DNA of 64,000 nt from Alteromonas australica (GCF_000730385.1 NZ_CP008849.1:2046001-2110000); one strand, 5' to 3'. Counted from the stretch's first letter, positions 16,798 through 29,779 are shown. Made by a program: numbers and translations. Notes: generated from the letters alone by a model not told the origin.

Positions 16798-19700
16798 GTG
16801 CGTCTAAAGAAAATCAAACTAGCTGGCTTTAAATCCTTTGTTGATCCCACCTCAATCCCTTTTCCCGGAGACATGACCGCGGTAGTGGGGCCTAATGGCT
16901 GCGGCAAGTCTAACGTCATCGACGCGGTTCGTTGGGTGCTGGGTGAAAGCTCGGCGAAAAACCTGCGTGGCGATGCCATGACAGACGTTATTTTTAACGG
17001 CTCATCAGCGAGAAAGCCCGTGGGGCAATGCAGCGTCGAGCTCGTGTTTGATAATAGCGCGGGGCGAATAGGGGGCGAGTACGCCTCTTACAACGAGCTT
17101 TCGGTAAAACGGTTAGTGACTCGCGATGCTCAATCCACCTATTTTCTTAACGGTGTAAAATGTAGAAAGCGGGATGTGACCGATTTATTTTTAGGCACAG
17201 GGCTAGGTCCTCGTTCGTATGCCATTATTGAACAAGGCATGATCTCTCGGTTAATAGAGTCAAAACCACAAGAACTTCGCGTTTTTATTGAAGAAGCCGC
17301 AGGCATTTCTAAGTATAAGGAAAGGCGAAGAGAAACTGAAAACCGAATAAGACACACGCAAGACAATTTAGACCGCTTAAATGATGTGCGCGATGAGTTG
17401 GCGCAACAACTTGAAAAACTACAACGGCAAGCGGCAGCAGCCACCCGTTACAAAAGCCTTCGAGGAAATGTTCGCCGTTTAAAAGGCGAACTAACAGCCC
17501 TTCGTTTTTTAAAGAACAGTGAGCATATTGAACGCCTTGAGTCGCAACAAGCGAATATTAAAAAGCAACTAGAAGCGTTAACGTCTAAGCGCGAAGGTGA
17601 TGAAGCAGGTATGCTCACCTACAAAACACAGCAAAGTGAGTTGAAATCAGCGCTTGAGGCAAATCAAGAAGCCTTATTTACAACCGCCACTGCCATTACA
17701 CGTATAGAGCAAAACACCCTCCATGCCCAACAGCGATTATCGCAAATTAGCCATGAGCTAACTGAGCTAAACCAACAAAAGCAGCTTCTTATTTCTTCAA
17801 AAGCAGAAGCTGAAACCGCACTAGAACAATCCACGCTGTCGCTGGAAGCATTGCTGCCGCTTCAAGAAGTCAAAGAGGAAGCGTTATACCAAGCGAAAGA
17901 ACAATTCGAAGATGCTGAAAATGAACTTCGCGTTTTTAATCGTAGTGCACGTGAACACGAAGAAACTTACCATCGTATTAAGCAAGAGGTACAAAGCTGC
18001 CATAGCCAGGTGCAATCCACCATGGGTATGCAACTGCGTACTTCCCAGAGGATCAGTGAGCTAAACGAAGAGCTTACTCAATTAGGGCAAAGTGATTTGC
18101 ACACTAAACTGTCCGTGCTCGACTTGAAGCAAGAGGAAGCGGAAGAAAAAGTAGCTAACGCAGAAGATGCGTACCTTCAAGCGAAACAGGCACTGTCAGA
18201 GAACCAGCAAAAGCTAAAAGAAAGAGAGCAGGAATGGCGGCACATACGTGAACAATGCCAAACGCTGAGTTCATCAATTTCTGCATTACAAACCCTGCAA
18301 GAAGATGCGACAAATACCAATAATGAGATTAACCCACAGTTGTCGATGTTGTGGCAATACTTAGCTGTACCAGAAGCATTAACCAAATGTACTGAAACGG
18401 TATTACGACGATGGCAGCAACCCTACATTAGCGACTTATCTTGCCCCACCAAGCTACTCAATCAAGATAACCTGCCACAAGATGTGCCAGTTTTTTTGCA
18501 AAGTGAATTTACCAAGAAAAAAGCAGCTGGCACATTGGCAGCGGCAATAAGCTCTAAATATGTGCCTGAGGCCTTTAATGATATATACCTTTACGACACA
18601 GATGAGGCGGCATTAGGCGCCCGCAGAGAACTAAAAACGCATCAAAGCGCACTGTCAATGTCGGGGCTTTGGTGTGGGGTAGACTGGATAAGCATACCGA
18701 CTACCCGTCAGGAAACGGATAACGATGGCGTACTTAAACGGGCGCATAAAATAACAGGGTTACAAGCGCAGTTAAGCGAGTTAGAAAATACTGAGTCAAT
18801 CATTAACGAGCGCATAGTCGTCGCCAGTGATTGTGTGAAGGACGCGGAAGAGCATAAAGTTGATTGTGAAAACGTATGGCAGGCGTCGAAAAGTGTTTTG
18901 TCTAATGTGGTAAACGAACGTTCACTTATTACTATGCAATTAGCACAGGATGAAGCGCGTGAGGCTAAACTTCGAAGTGAACTAGACAAACATCAAGCAA
19001 TGTTGGAAAAAGAAGAGACTCAACTGGCGTCTTTGTCTGAACGATTAGCCATAGCCGAAGCGCAAATACTTGAGCATGAAGTACGGGTAGAGGATGTACA
19101 GAGAGAGCGGGAATCAGTTGAACAAAAAGTGGCGGCGTTGCGGGCAAGTGTTGAACAGTTAACGCAGGAAAAACATGAACTTGCATTAAAAATGCAACAG
19201 CTTGAGAACCACCAAAAACTCTATCAAGAACAGGTTACGCGTAACAATCAACAATGGCATACGTATGAAAAACGTATTAAAAACCTGCAAACAGAGCAGC
19301 GCAATTTACACGCACCTAAAGCTGAGCAAGACCAAGAGTTACAAAAGCTGTTGTCGAAAAGAGAAGCGTTGGAAAATGAAAAGCAGACGCTTACTGCCAA
19401 GCAGGAAAGTGTAGAAGCCCTGCTTGCTGATGCAGAAAAAGGCCATCAAGCGCTGGCGAAAGAAATGCAGGAACGACAAAGTGACATTGACAAACTGAGT
19501 GTTGACATTGAAGGCTATCGCGTAAGAGTGACGACGCTGTTAGAGCAGTTGGACGAGGTGAAGTTATCGCTCAAGGAGGTGCTTGAAACCTTACCTGATA
19601 ATGCTGATGAAACGCAATGGCAACAGGAATTAGATAAAAATCAGGCCGCGCTTTCACGTTTAGGCGCAGTCAATTTAGCGGCGGTGGAAGAATATGAAGC

Positions 19701-20274
19701 GCAATCTCAGCGTAAACAGCACTTAGACACTCAGCACGAAGATTTGTCAGAGGCGTTAGAAACATTACAAAGTGCTATACGCAAGATAGATAAAGAAACG
19801 CGTGTGCGGTTTTCTACCACGTTCGAGCAAGTTAATCGTGATTTGAAAACCTTATTCCCAAAAGTCTTTGGCGGGGGCTCGGCCTATTTAGCATTAACTG
19901 ACGATGATTTATTAGAAACCGGTGTTACTATTATGGCGCGCCCCCCGGGCAAGAAAAATAGTACGATTCACCTTTTAAGCGGTGGAGAAAAAGCGTTAAC
20001 CGCTTTATCATTGGTATTTGCAATTTTTAGGCTTAATCCAGCGCCGTTTTGTTTGTTGGATGAAGTCGATGCACCGTTAGATGATGCAAACGTGGGGCGT
20101 TTTTGTAACTTGGTCTCAGAAATGTCTCAAACCGTACAATTTATATATATCACCCACAATAAGATTGCGATGGAAATGGCAAGTCACCTCACCGGGGTTA
20201 CCATGGCTGAACCTGGCGTATCTAGAATGGTGGCGGTTGATGTTGACGAAGCTATGGCTTTCGCAGAAGCATAA
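16798..20274 (+). CDS. smc: Chromosome segregation ATPase SMC
   Basis: An 1158-residue structural-maintenance-of-chromosomes protein. Walker A GPNGCGKSNVIDA lies near residue 32, followed by long coiled coil, a hinge at about 510-650, return coiled coil, then the signature LLSGGEKALTALSL and Walker B FCLLDEVDAPLDD near the C-terminus. It dimerises through the hinge and compacts and separates chromosomes, normally with ScpA/ScpB. Having SMC here indicates a lineage outside the MukBEF group. The GTG at 16798 is preceded by AAGGTGG; the frame upstream is open to 16771 but lacks support. zipA follows after 20 bases. Confidence 0.97.
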   Translation: MRLKKIKLAGFKSFVDPTSIPFPGDMTAVVGPNGCGKSNVIDAVRWVLGESSAKNLRGDAMTDVIFNGSSARKPVGQCSVELVFDNSAGRIGGEYASYNELSVKRLVTRDAQSTYFLNGVKCRKRDVTDLFLGTGLGPRSYAIIEQGMISRLIESKPQELRVFIEEAAGISKYKERRRETENRIRHTQDNLDRLNDVRDELAQQLEKLQRQAAAATRYKSLRGNVRRLKGELTALRFLKNSEHIERLESQQANIKKQLEALTSKREGDEAGMLTYKTQQSELKSALEANQEALFTTATAITRIEQNTLHAQQRLSQISHELTELNQQKQLLISSKAEAETALEQSTLSLEALLPLQEVKEEALYQAKEQFEDAENELRVFNRSAREHEETYHRIKQEVQSCHSQVQSTMGMQLRTSQRISELNEELTQLGQSDLHTKLSVLDLKQEEAEEKVANAEDAYLQAKQALSENQQKLKEREQEWRHIREQCQTLSSSISALQTLQEDATNTNNEINPQLSMLWQYLAVPEALTKCTETVLRRWQQPYISDLSCPTKLLNQDNLPQDVPVFLQSEFTKKKAAGTLAAAISSKYVPEAFNDIYLYDTDEAALGARRELKTHQSALSMSGLWCGVDWISIPTTRQETDNDGVLKRAHKITGLQAQLSELENTESIINERIVVASDCVKDAEEHKVDCENVWQASKSVLSNVVNERSLITMQLAQDEAREAKLRSELDKHQAMLEKEETQLASLSERLAIAEAQILEHEVRVEDVQRERESVEQKVAALRASVEQLTQEKHELALKMQQLENHQKLYQEQVTRNNQQWHTYEKRIKNLQTEQRNLHAPKAEQDQELQKLLSKREALENEKQTLTAKQESVEALLADAEKGHQALAKEMQERQSDIDKLSVDIEGYRVRVTTLLEQLDEVKLSLKEVLETLPDNADETQWQQELDKNQAALSRLGAVNLAAVEEYEAQSQRKQHLDTQHEDLSEALETLQSAIRKIDKETRVRFSTTFEQVNRDLKTLFPKVFGGGSAYLALTDDDLLETGVTIMARPPGKKNSTIHLLSGGEKALTALSLVFAIFRLNPAPFCLLDEVDAPLDDANVGRFCNLVSEMSQTVQFIYITHNKIAMEMASHLTGVTMAEPGVSRMVAVDVDEAMAFAEA

Positions 20275-20294
20275 CAAAGGGCGACGAAGCTAAA

Positions 20295-21626
20295 ATGGAA
20301 GATGAATTACGTCTATCACTACTTATTGCCGGTACGTGTTTTATCGTAGCCGTACTTGCACATGGTATTTGGAAAATTCGCAAAAATAGTAAATTAGAAG
20401 GGAAGCCAAGACAGGAGCCCCGGCAATGGAGCGACGAGCATGACGATCAAGACCCTGTGCAAGACTACGCGAGTCGTGAAGAACCAGAATTTGATGAGTT
20501 AGGTATTGGGCAGGTAAGAGTGGTTTCACCTTCATCGAAGGATGAAAATCAGACTGAACCTTACACAGACGAGCGTGAACTTTCATCACCATTGCAGGAT
20601 ACAATGGAAAGCGAGGATGACGCAGCAAGCACTCTTTCCCATGATGAAAGCACGTCAGGTGAGGTAAGTAAGTCAGCGTCGTCGCCCACGCAAAAGCAAA
20701 CAGAACCCAGTACACCAGAACCTGAGAAGCCCAAATTATACGGTTCAGTGGTTTCCAATCCAAAGCCCCACATGCAATCGGGCAGCCGTGTTCAAGGGGA
20801 GCCTACTTCCGATAATGCGCAGGCGTTTCCAGAACCGCCTGGTTTTTTACTAAAGGACGAGGAAGATAACGAACAAGCCAGACAACCTGCGGCTGAAGAA
20901 CCCACGTCTCCGTCTGTTGACACGTTTAGCCTAGATGCACAACAGCAACCGGAGCCATCATCACACTCTGATACCGATGCTCCGCCAGCCAGAGAATCCA
21001 TAAAATCACCAAGTTTCGGTGATCAAGCAAAGAAACTTGTGAAGCCCAAGCGTCAAAAGTCCACAATGAAACGCCGCCAAGAACCTTCTATTGGAGACGA
21101 TCAAATACGCATTGATTTTGATAAAGAGGCGACGGCGCAACAAGCTCAGGATACTGCAAAAACCCAGTCGAACCAAAGCGCTAGCAGTGGGCAAGAACAG
21201 GAAGTTTTAGTGCTAAATGTGCGTGCACAGGATGATGATCACATTAGTGGCGCTGCGCTGTTACCCATGCTGCTTACATTAGGCTTTAAATTCGGCGATC
21301 AAGATATTTTTCATCGGCACGTGAACGCAAATGGAAAAGGGCCTGTTCTGTTTAGTTTAGCGAATATGTTTAAGCCTGGAATTTTTGACATTGATAATCT
21401 TGAGACGTTTTCCACGCAAGGTGTGTCTTTGTTTATGATTTTACCGATTGAAGGCGACCCGCATCAGGTATTCAATATGATGCACAACGCTGCACGCAAA
21501 TTGGCTGACGAATTTAACGCCCAAGTACTTGATGGCAGGCGCAGTGTGTTAACAAAGCAAGGCTTGCAGCAATACGTTGAAAAAATTCGCGAATTTGAAC
21601 GCAAGCGTATTATTTCTCGCCACTAA
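20295..21626 (+). CDS. zipA: Cell division protein ZipA
   Basis: A 443-residue FtsZ-anchoring protein of the divisome. It has an N-terminal membrane anchor (about residues 6-24), a basic stretch, a long Pro/Gln/Ser/Glu-rich linker (about 35-290), and a C-terminal ZipA domain (about 305-440) with VLNVRAQDDDHISGAALLPML and SLFMILPIEGDPHQVFNMM, the part that binds the FtsZ C-terminal peptide. It is probably co-transcribed with smc. A terminator follows, so ligA is separate or relies on read-through. Confidence 0.93.
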   Translation: MEDELRLSLLIAGTCFIVAVLAHGIWKIRKNSKLEGKPRQEPRQWSDEHDDQDPVQDYASREEPEFDELGIGQVRVVSPSSKDENQTEPYTDERELSSPLQDTMESEDDAASTLSHDESTSGEVSKSASSPTQKQTEPSTPEPEKPKLYGSVVSNPKPHMQSGSRVQGEPTSDNAQAFPEPPGFLLKDEEDNEQARQPAAEEPTSPSVDTFSLDAQQQPEPSSHSDTDAPPARESIKSPSFGDQAKKLVKPKRQKSTMKRRQEPSIGDDQIRIDFDKEATAQQAQDTAKTQSNQSASSGQEQEVLVLNVRAQDDDHISGAALLPMLLTLGFKFGDQDIFHRHVNANGKGPVLFSLANMFKPGIFDIDNLETFSTQGVSLFMILPIEGDPHQVFNMMHNAARKLADEFNAQVLDGRRSVLTKQGLQQYVEKIREFERKRIISRH

Positions 21627-21651
21627 AACCGGCGTAAATGTAATATAATAA

Positions 21652-23802
<2,151 letters not shown>

Positions 23803-23835
23803 GGCTAAATAGCCCAAGGTGCTAAGAAAAATAAA

Positions 23836-23869
23836 AAAGGGCGATACGCATAAGTATCGCCCTTTTTTT
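23836..23869. terminator. Bidirectional terminator between ligA and DUF2062 gene
   Basis: AAAGGGCGATAC (23836-23847) and GTATCGCCCTTT (23854-23865) form a 12 bp stem with T and A runs on either side, serving both convergent genes. Confidence 0.88.
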
Positions 23870-23880
23870 GTATTCAACGT

Positions 23881-24414
23881 TTAAGCTTGTTGGGTTTTGT
23901 TTGCTCTGGCCTGCTTACGCTTTTCCCAAGCTTTTTTAACTTGTAAACGCCAAATCCAATTGAGGCTTAAGTATCCTGCCACACTAAATATAACAGAACA
24001 GATGGCACAGCCTACAAGAAAAGCCGGGCCAATTGTGGTTAAACTTTCTACCACCCATTGCCAGCTAAATTGAAATTCAAAATGCTCAGGCTTGGTCCCA
24101 AGTACAGTAGTGCCTACTTTATAAGCCCCGTAGAATATGGGCGGCATAGTAAACGGGTTTGTAATCCAAACGGTAGCCACAGATAAAGGCAAGTTCGCTC
24201 TAAATGGAATCGCCATGCCAGCAGACAGCCACATTTGAAAGGGTACCGGCCAAAAAGCAAAAAACAACCCTATACCGAATGCACCCGCAGCGGAACGTCG
24301 GTTTAAGTGCCATAAATTTGGTTCGTGTAACACACTTCCAAAGATACGTAGTGCTTTGTTTTTCTTGACCGTTTGATGGTCAGGAAGAAATCGTCTAATA
24401 AATTTTTTAGGCAT
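23881..24414 (-). CDS. DUF2062 membrane protein
   Basis: A 177-residue protein of the DUF2062 family: basic N-terminus, then GAFGIGLFFAFWPVPFQMWL and VATVWITNPFTMPPIFYGAYKVG, and a last membrane helix near residues 125-155. Two to three membrane segments in all. The molecular function is unknown. It is convergent with ligA and divergent from comEC, with start codons only 26 bases apart. Confidence 0.85.
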   Translation of the reverse strand: MPKKFIRRFLPDHQTVKKNKALRIFGSVLHEPNLWHLNRRSAAGAFGIGLFFAFWPVPFQMWLSAGMAIPFRANLPLSVATVWITNPFTMPPIFYGAYKVGTTVLGTKPEHFEFQFSWQWVVESLTTIGPAFLVGCAICSVIFSVAGYLSLNWIWRLQVKKAWEKRKQARANKTQQA

Positions 24415-24440
24415 AAAATTCGTTCGTTACCGTAAACCAG

Positions 24441-26939
24441 ATGGCTAGTTTAGCCATGTACCACTATTGCTTACGTAGACTAATGGCTAATCGTATCACA
24501 ATTTGGTGTGGCAGTTTTTGCACTTGCGCAATAACTAGTGTGCTTTGGCCCGCACTTCCTTCATATCCAATCCAATTTGGAATAGGCATTGCTGCAATTA
24601 TTTTTGCTGCGTTTGGCTATGTAATGACACGAAAGGCACCCACTTTTAACGTAAGGGGGCATTTATATAGCGAACATTGCGCTACCTTAAGTTTCGCGAT
24701 GAGTGGCGCGCTAGCAGGAACACTATGGGTGGCGAGTGTAGGGTATTCCTACCTGTCTTGGCAACTCCCAGAAGACAAAATTCAACAAGATGTCACACTT
24801 TTCGGACAAGTGGTCGCAGGGGGCTGTTTAAATAGTGTTAAAAGTGATGAAGAATTAAGCGGCGATGGGCAAAAGAAGCCAGTATTAACGTTAAGGGTAA
24901 GTCGAATAGACTCGCTTAAACTTAATGCTAGTGTAGACATGCGTTTGTATGCGTTAGATCCCCAGTTGTGCGTACACACGAACGATAAAGTCACCTTCAC
25001 AGCACGAATTAAACCGGCCTACGGAAATGCCAACCCAGTGGGTTTTTCTCAGCAAAGGTATTTAACGAGTCAACACATTGTTGCCACGGGCTATATTAAA
25101 ACGAATGCTAAGCAGGCATTTACCGAAAACCGCATTAGCCATCACCATGGTCTGCGTTTCTATTTAAGCGAAAGCCTCAGTGATTTAGCGCTTGTCAATA
25201 ATGCCTGGTTCCAAGCACTATTATTAGGTAACAAGCAGGCCCTGTCTAACGAAGACTGGATGTTAATTCAGCGTACAGGCACAGCGCATGTATTTAGCAT
25301 ATCAGGTATGCATTTGGGCATAATTGCAGGGGCTGTACTGTTAATGACTCGTGCCCTGTTTCTGTTAGTTGTGCCGCTTTTTGGCCAGCGCATTGTGTTA
25401 AGTAACACGCGGGATGCGAACTTATGCTTGGTGGTGTTAGCCACATTGCTATATGCCTATGTGAGTGGACTGTCGTTGCCCGTCGTGAGGGCGTTTAGCA
25501 TGCTTGTGATAGGGTGTGCGATGGTATGGAGTCGATTAGCAACAACGCCTTCAGCGCTTTTGGTGTTTATGTTGTTCTTCTGTGTCGTTCTATTTCCTTT
25601 ATCTTGGCTGCATGCCAGTTTTTATCTCAGCATAGGTGCTGTGTTTATAATTATTTTATTAAACTGGCGATTTCAACTATTTCAACTGCCTTGGTATTAC
25701 TCAATCATTGTGCTTCAAGTTGCACTTTCCATCTTCATGGTACCCATCACACTACTTTGGTTTGGCCAAGCGAGTTTGACGGGAATTGTCGCTAACTTGG
25801 TGTTGGTGCCCTTAATCAGCCTTTTGCTGCCCATTGCCATAGCGCTGTTTATCATCACTGCTTGCTGTGACACCTTGCTACCCCGCGCAGCGGGGTGGGC
25901 AATGCAGGGAATGTGGCTTCTTGATGATGCATTTAGCCAGCTACTTAGGTTTTTGCGGTTCCTGTCAGATTGGCCTCACAGTGCATTTTTAGTGTCTTTT
26001 GAACCTCAAGTTATGATGGCACTGTGTTTCGCGTTGATCATTGCCATCTTGCCTACCTTTTATGGCCAAAAGCGTGGCATTTTGTTGTGCCTTTTCCCTT
26101 TTATTTTCGCAATCAGCACCCCTTACAATCCAACACGCTGGTACGTTCATGTTTTTGATGCAGGGCAGGGAACTGCCATTGCGCTCACACGTGGCCATAG
26201 AGCAGGCATAATAGACACCGGCCCTGTTTATCAGGGTAAAGCGCCCATTGCTGAAAGTGTAATACCGCAATATCTCGCACAAATTAATGCGAATGATGTC
26301 GACTTCGTTGTAGTGAGTCATAGTGATACAGATCATGCTGGCGGTGTTGATGCGCTGTCGACATGGTTAAGCCAAACGATGACAAATAAAGCGCTGCCCC
26401 GTGCTCAATCAGGTCCTACGCAGTGGTTTAGCCCACTCAATGGCTGTACTCAGGGCGAGGCGTTTGAATGGCAAGGGCTTATCGTAAGCTTCCACTGGCC
26501 GCGAGCGGGGAATCACGTTAACAGCAATAATACTTCGTGTGTGGTTTCAATTTCTGACGGCCATTATCGGATATTATTACCTGGCGATATCGAACGTGAA
26601 GCAGAGTATGCGTTGATTAAAACAACACAATTACCTTCAGCAAATGTGTTAATTGCCCCTCACCATGGCAGTAAAACGTCGTCCACACAGGCGTTTATAA
26701 CATCAGTATCCCCCCAGTATGTCATTTACACGCAAGGGTATGAGAACCGGTGGCAGTTTCCTTCCAAAAAAGTATATCAACGTTATGAAGCATTTGGTGC
26801 CCGTCAATTCACCACGAGTGAATTTGGCTATATACGCCTTGAATTTTCATCAAAGGGCATCATAGTAGAGCCTACACGATCAGGTTCAACAAAACGTTGG
26901 TTCATGGTTAATAAACCACCTAGGTACCTGCAAGATTAG
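24441..26939 (+). CDS. comEC: ComEC/Rec2-family DNA uptake channel
   Basis: An 832-residue inner-membrane protein. It has N-terminal helices and a soluble OB-like domain (about 110-230), the Competence domain with TGTAHVFSISGMHLGIIAGAVLL near residue 283 and many helices to about 550, and a C-terminal metallo-beta-lactamase-like domain with VSHSDTDHAGGVD and LIAPHHGSKTS. It is the channel that takes single-stranded DNA into the cytoplasm during transformation, relevant to how integron cassettes could be acquired (inference). An ATG at 24456 is an alternative start. The gene lies just upstream of msbA, as in E. coli ycaI. Confidence 0.93.
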   Translation: MASLAMYHYCLRRLMANRITIWCGSFCTCAITSVLWPALPSYPIQFGIGIAAIIFAAFGYVMTRKAPTFNVRGHLYSEHCATLSFAMSGALAGTLWVASVGYSYLSWQLPEDKIQQDVTLFGQVVAGGCLNSVKSDEELSGDGQKKPVLTLRVSRIDSLKLNASVDMRLYALDPQLCVHTNDKVTFTARIKPAYGNANPVGFSQQRYLTSQHIVATGYIKTNAKQAFTENRISHHHGLRFYLSESLSDLALVNNAWFQALLLGNKQALSNEDWMLIQRTGTAHVFSISGMHLGIIAGAVLLMTRALFLLVVPLFGQRIVLSNTRDANLCLVVLATLLYAYVSGLSLPVVRAFSMLVIGCAMVWSRLATTPSALLVFMLFFCVVLFPLSWLHASFYLSIGAVFIIILLNWRFQLFQLPWYYSIIVLQVALSIFMVPITLLWFGQASLTGIVANLVLVPLISLLLPIAIALFIITACCDTLLPRAAGWAMQGMWLLDDAFSQLLRFLRFLSDWPHSAFLVSFEPQVMMALCFALIIAILPTFYGQKRGILLCLFPFIFAISTPYNPTRWYVHVFDAGQGTAIALTRGHRAGIIDTGPVYQGKAPIAESVIPQYLAQINANDVDFVVVSHSDTDHAGGVDALSTWLSQTMTNKALPRAQSGPTQWFSPLNGCTQGEAFEWQGLIVSFHWPRAGNHVNSNNTSCVVSISDGHYRILLPGDIEREAEYALIKTTQLPSANVLIAPHHGSKTSSTQAFITSVSPQYVIYTQGYENRWQFPSKKVYQRYEAFGARQFTTSEFGYIRLEFSSKGIIVEPTRSGSTKRWFMVNKPPRYLQD

Positions 26940-27007
26940 GGAAAAAAGCAAGAAGCGAGTACAATGGTAGGGTATAACTTTAATTCCAAACAGGTTCACA
27001 TTAACTG

Positions 27008-28753
27008 ATGCAGCAAACCGATACATCCGCTTCACAGGTTAAGCGTTTTTTACGCTATTTGCGTGATTTTAAACTTCCTTTTTTCGCCGCCATTGTAGGG
27101 ATGATTGGCTATTCTGCCGTAGATACCTTTGTGTTTGCGCAGTTACAGCCCATGATTGATGAGTCGTTGGGGAATAACGATCATGAATATTTGAGACTTG
27201 CCGCGTTCGCTATTGTCCCTTTGTTTATTATTCGCGGTTTGTTCAACTTTTTAGGTACATTCACGTTAACTTGGATTGGTTCTCAAGTCGTGATGCGCAT
27301 GCGTCAGCAATTGTTTAGTAAGTACATTCATCTGCCCGTATCATTTCACGATACCCAAGCTGTTGGCAGCTTAATTAGTAAGGTTACCTACGATACTGAG
27401 CAAGTAGCGAATGCGTCCGGCAAAGCATTACTCACCTTGGTACGCGAAGGCGCGCTTGTAATTGGATTACTTGCGGTCATGTTTTATTACTCGTGGCAAT
27501 TGTCATTGATATTTCTTTTGATAGGCCCCTTAGTGGCCGTGATTGTGTCAGTAGTTAGTAAGCGCTTTAGAGTGGTAAGTAAAAACATACAGCAATCAAT
27601 GGGGAACCTCACGTCCGCAGTAGAGCAAGCGGTTAAAGGTCACAAAGTGGTGATTATGTTCGGTGGCCAAAAAATAGAACAAAAACGTTTTGCCCAGAAA
27701 AACAACCATAATCGCCAACAAACCATGAAACTGGCAGTGACACAGATTCTTAGTGTGTCGTCTATTCAAGTTATTGCCTCTATTGCTCTGGCGGTAGTGT
27801 TATACATTGCCAGTACGCCGGGCATGCTAGAAAAGTTAACCGCTGGCGTATTCATTAACGTGGTGTTTTGTATGGTGATGTTATTAAAGCCACTTAAACA
27901 GCTCACTACCATAAATAATGAATTTCAAAAAGGCATGGCGGCGTGTTCGAGCATTTTTGATATTTTAGATCGTAGCGATGAGGCCGACAGCGGTGGCTTA
28001 AAATTAGAGAGAGCCAAGGGAAAAATAGAGTTTGATAATGTTACCTTTACTTATCCAGGCAAACATACACCAGCGTTAACGAAAGTGTCATTTAAAGCCG
28101 AACCAGGTCAGTCTATTGCTTTGGTAGGACGCTCGGGGAGTGGTAAATCCACAATATCCTCTTTGCTTACTCGCTTTTACTCACCCCAACAGGGCCAGGT
28201 AAAACTGGACGATAAATCTCTAGAAACTATTGATTTAAAGTCGTTACGGGCGCAATTTGCAGTGGTTTCGCAAAATGTCACCCTGTTTAACGACTCTATT
28301 GCGAACAACATTGCTTATGGTGCAAAAGAGACCGTTAGCCGCGAGCAAATTGAGCATGCCGTTAAAATGGCCCATGTGGAAGAATTTTTAGACAACCTTC
28401 CTGATGGTTTAGATACCGTCATTGGCGAAAACGGCTTAATGTTATCGGGCGGACAGCGCCAACGAATTGCGATTGCACGGGCTATACTGGCTGACGCACC
28501 CATTTTAATTTTAGATGAAGCCACCTCTGCATTGGACACAGAGTCAGAACGTTTGATTCAAGACGCATTAGAAACGCTACAGCAAAAATGTACCAGTATT
28601 GTAGTGGCCCATAGGCTTTCAACAATAGAAAATGCTGATGTGATCATGGTGGTTGAACAAGGACGTATTATTGAAAGCGGCAAGCATGATGAATTACTTG
28701 AGAAAGGTGGTCATTATGCACAACTTCATGCGCTTCAATTTGGTGACCACTAG
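27008..28753 (+). CDS. msbA: Lipid A export ABC transporter MsbA
   Basis: A 581-residue half-transporter that flips core-lipid A across the inner membrane. It has six membrane helices over about 1-310 and then an ATPase domain with GRSGSGKSTISSLL (Walker A), LSGGQRQRIAIARAI (signature) and ILILDEATSALD (Walker B). Its stop shares one base with the lpxK start, so the two are translationally coupled. The cluster msbA-lpxK-ycaR-kdsB is the same as in E. coli. Confidence 0.96.
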   Translation: MQQTDTSASQVKRFLRYLRDFKLPFFAAIVGMIGYSAVDTFVFAQLQPMIDESLGNNDHEYLRLAAFAIVPLFIIRGLFNFLGTFTLTWIGSQVVMRMRQQLFSKYIHLPVSFHDTQAVGSLISKVTYDTEQVANASGKALLTLVREGALVIGLLAVMFYYSWQLSLIFLLIGPLVAVIVSVVSKRFRVVSKNIQQSMGNLTSAVEQAVKGHKVVIMFGGQKIEQKRFAQKNNHNRQQTMKLAVTQILSVSSIQVIASIALAVVLYIASTPGMLEKLTAGVFINVVFCMVMLLKPLKQLTTINNEFQKGMAACSSIFDILDRSDEADSGGLKLERAKGKIEFDNVTFTYPGKHTPALTKVSFKAEPGQSIALVGRSGSGKSTISSLLTRFYSPQQGQVKLDDKSLETIDLKSLRAQFAVVSQNVTLFNDSIANNIAYGAKETVSREQIEHAVKMAHVEEFLDNLPDGLDTVIGENGLMLSGGQRQRIAIARAILADAPILILDEATSALDTESERLIQDALETLQQKCTSIVVAHRLSTIENADVIMVVEQGRIIESGKHDELLEKGGHYAQLHALQFGDH

Positions 28754-29754
28754 TGGAAACACTTGTGAGGCAATGGCATAAAGGGGCGTGGTGGGTTTGG
28801 TTGTTAAGCCCTCTAGTGTTGCTGTTTTGGAGTGTTTCGCATATTCGCCGGTTAGCTTACCGCTTTGGCATTAAGCAAAGCACCCGTGTTAACGCTAGCG
28901 TTATTATTGTGGGTAATATTTCTGTAGGGGGAAATGGAAAGACCCCGGTGGTACTGGCGCTAGCGCAATATTTTTCCCATAAAGGCAAACGTGTTGGTAT
29001 ATTGAGCCGAGGCTATGGTGGCAAGTCAGACACTTACCCAAGGCAAGTTTTAGAAACCGATAGCCCAGAGGAAGTGGGTGATGAGCCACGATTGCTGGCA
29101 ATTCGTTCAGGAGTACCTGTGGTGGTTGACCCGCTAAGAGCACGCGGAGCTCGGTTTCTCTGCGATGAGTTGCACTGCGATATCATTATTTGTGACGACG
29201 GCTTACAGCACTATGCGTTAGCTCGCGATATAGAATTGGTTGTCATGGACGAACGGCTAATTGGCAGTGGCTTTTTAATGCCTATGGGGCCATTAAGAGA
29301 AGGGCGCTGGCGACTAGCAACCGTAGATGCCATTATACATAATCGACAGAATAACACTCAACCTCACCTAGCGAGTGGTACGACACCCCAGTTCATGATG
29401 GCGTTAAAGGCTGAACTACCAACATCGGTAAAAAATAACGTAAAGAGAACTGAGTTAACATACTTTCAAGGAAAGCGCGTTACTGCCTTAGCAGGCATTG
29501 GTGCACCTGAACGGTTCTTTTCTCAACTAACCGGGTTAGGGGTTCACCTTGATAAAACCTGTCCCTATCCCGATCATTATCAATTCTCACCAGAGGATAT
29601 TCCTTCGGGAACTGTATTAATGACAGAAAAGGACGCAGTGAAAGTGGCTGGCTTTGCGCATGATGATTGCTGGTTCTTACCGGTTACGGCAAAAATAGAT
29701 GACGCCGTGTTTACGCTTATCGAGAACAAATTAAACACGGCTCACCGCACTTAA
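28753..29754 (+). CDS. lpxK: Tetraacyldisaccharide 4'-kinase
   Basis: A 333-residue membrane-associated kinase that adds the 4' phosphate of lipid A. It has an N-terminal membrane helix (about 14-30), P-loop VGNISVGGNGKTPVVLAL (about 52-69), and ILSRGYGGKS and CDIIICDDGLQHYAL, both typical of LpxK. The start codon is GTG overlapping the msbA stop by one base. ycaR and kdsB follow closely. Confidence 0.95.
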   Translation: METLVRQWHKGAWWVWLLSPLVLLFWSVSHIRRLAYRFGIKQSTRVNASVIIVGNISVGGNGKTPVVLALAQYFSHKGKRVGILSRGYGGKSDTYPRQVLETDSPEEVGDEPRLLAIRSGVPVVVDPLRARGARFLCDELHCDIIICDDGLQHYALARDIELVVMDERLIGSGFLMPMGPLREGRWRLATVDAIIHNRQNNTQPHLASGTTPQFMMALKAELPTSVKNNVKRTELTYFQGKRVTALAGIGAPERFFSQLTGLGVHLDKTCPYPDHYQFSPEDIPSGTVLMTEKDAVKVAGFAHDDCWFLPVTAKIDDAVFTLIENKLNTAHRT

Positions 29755-29779
29755 AGATGAATGATTTAGGAATACAACA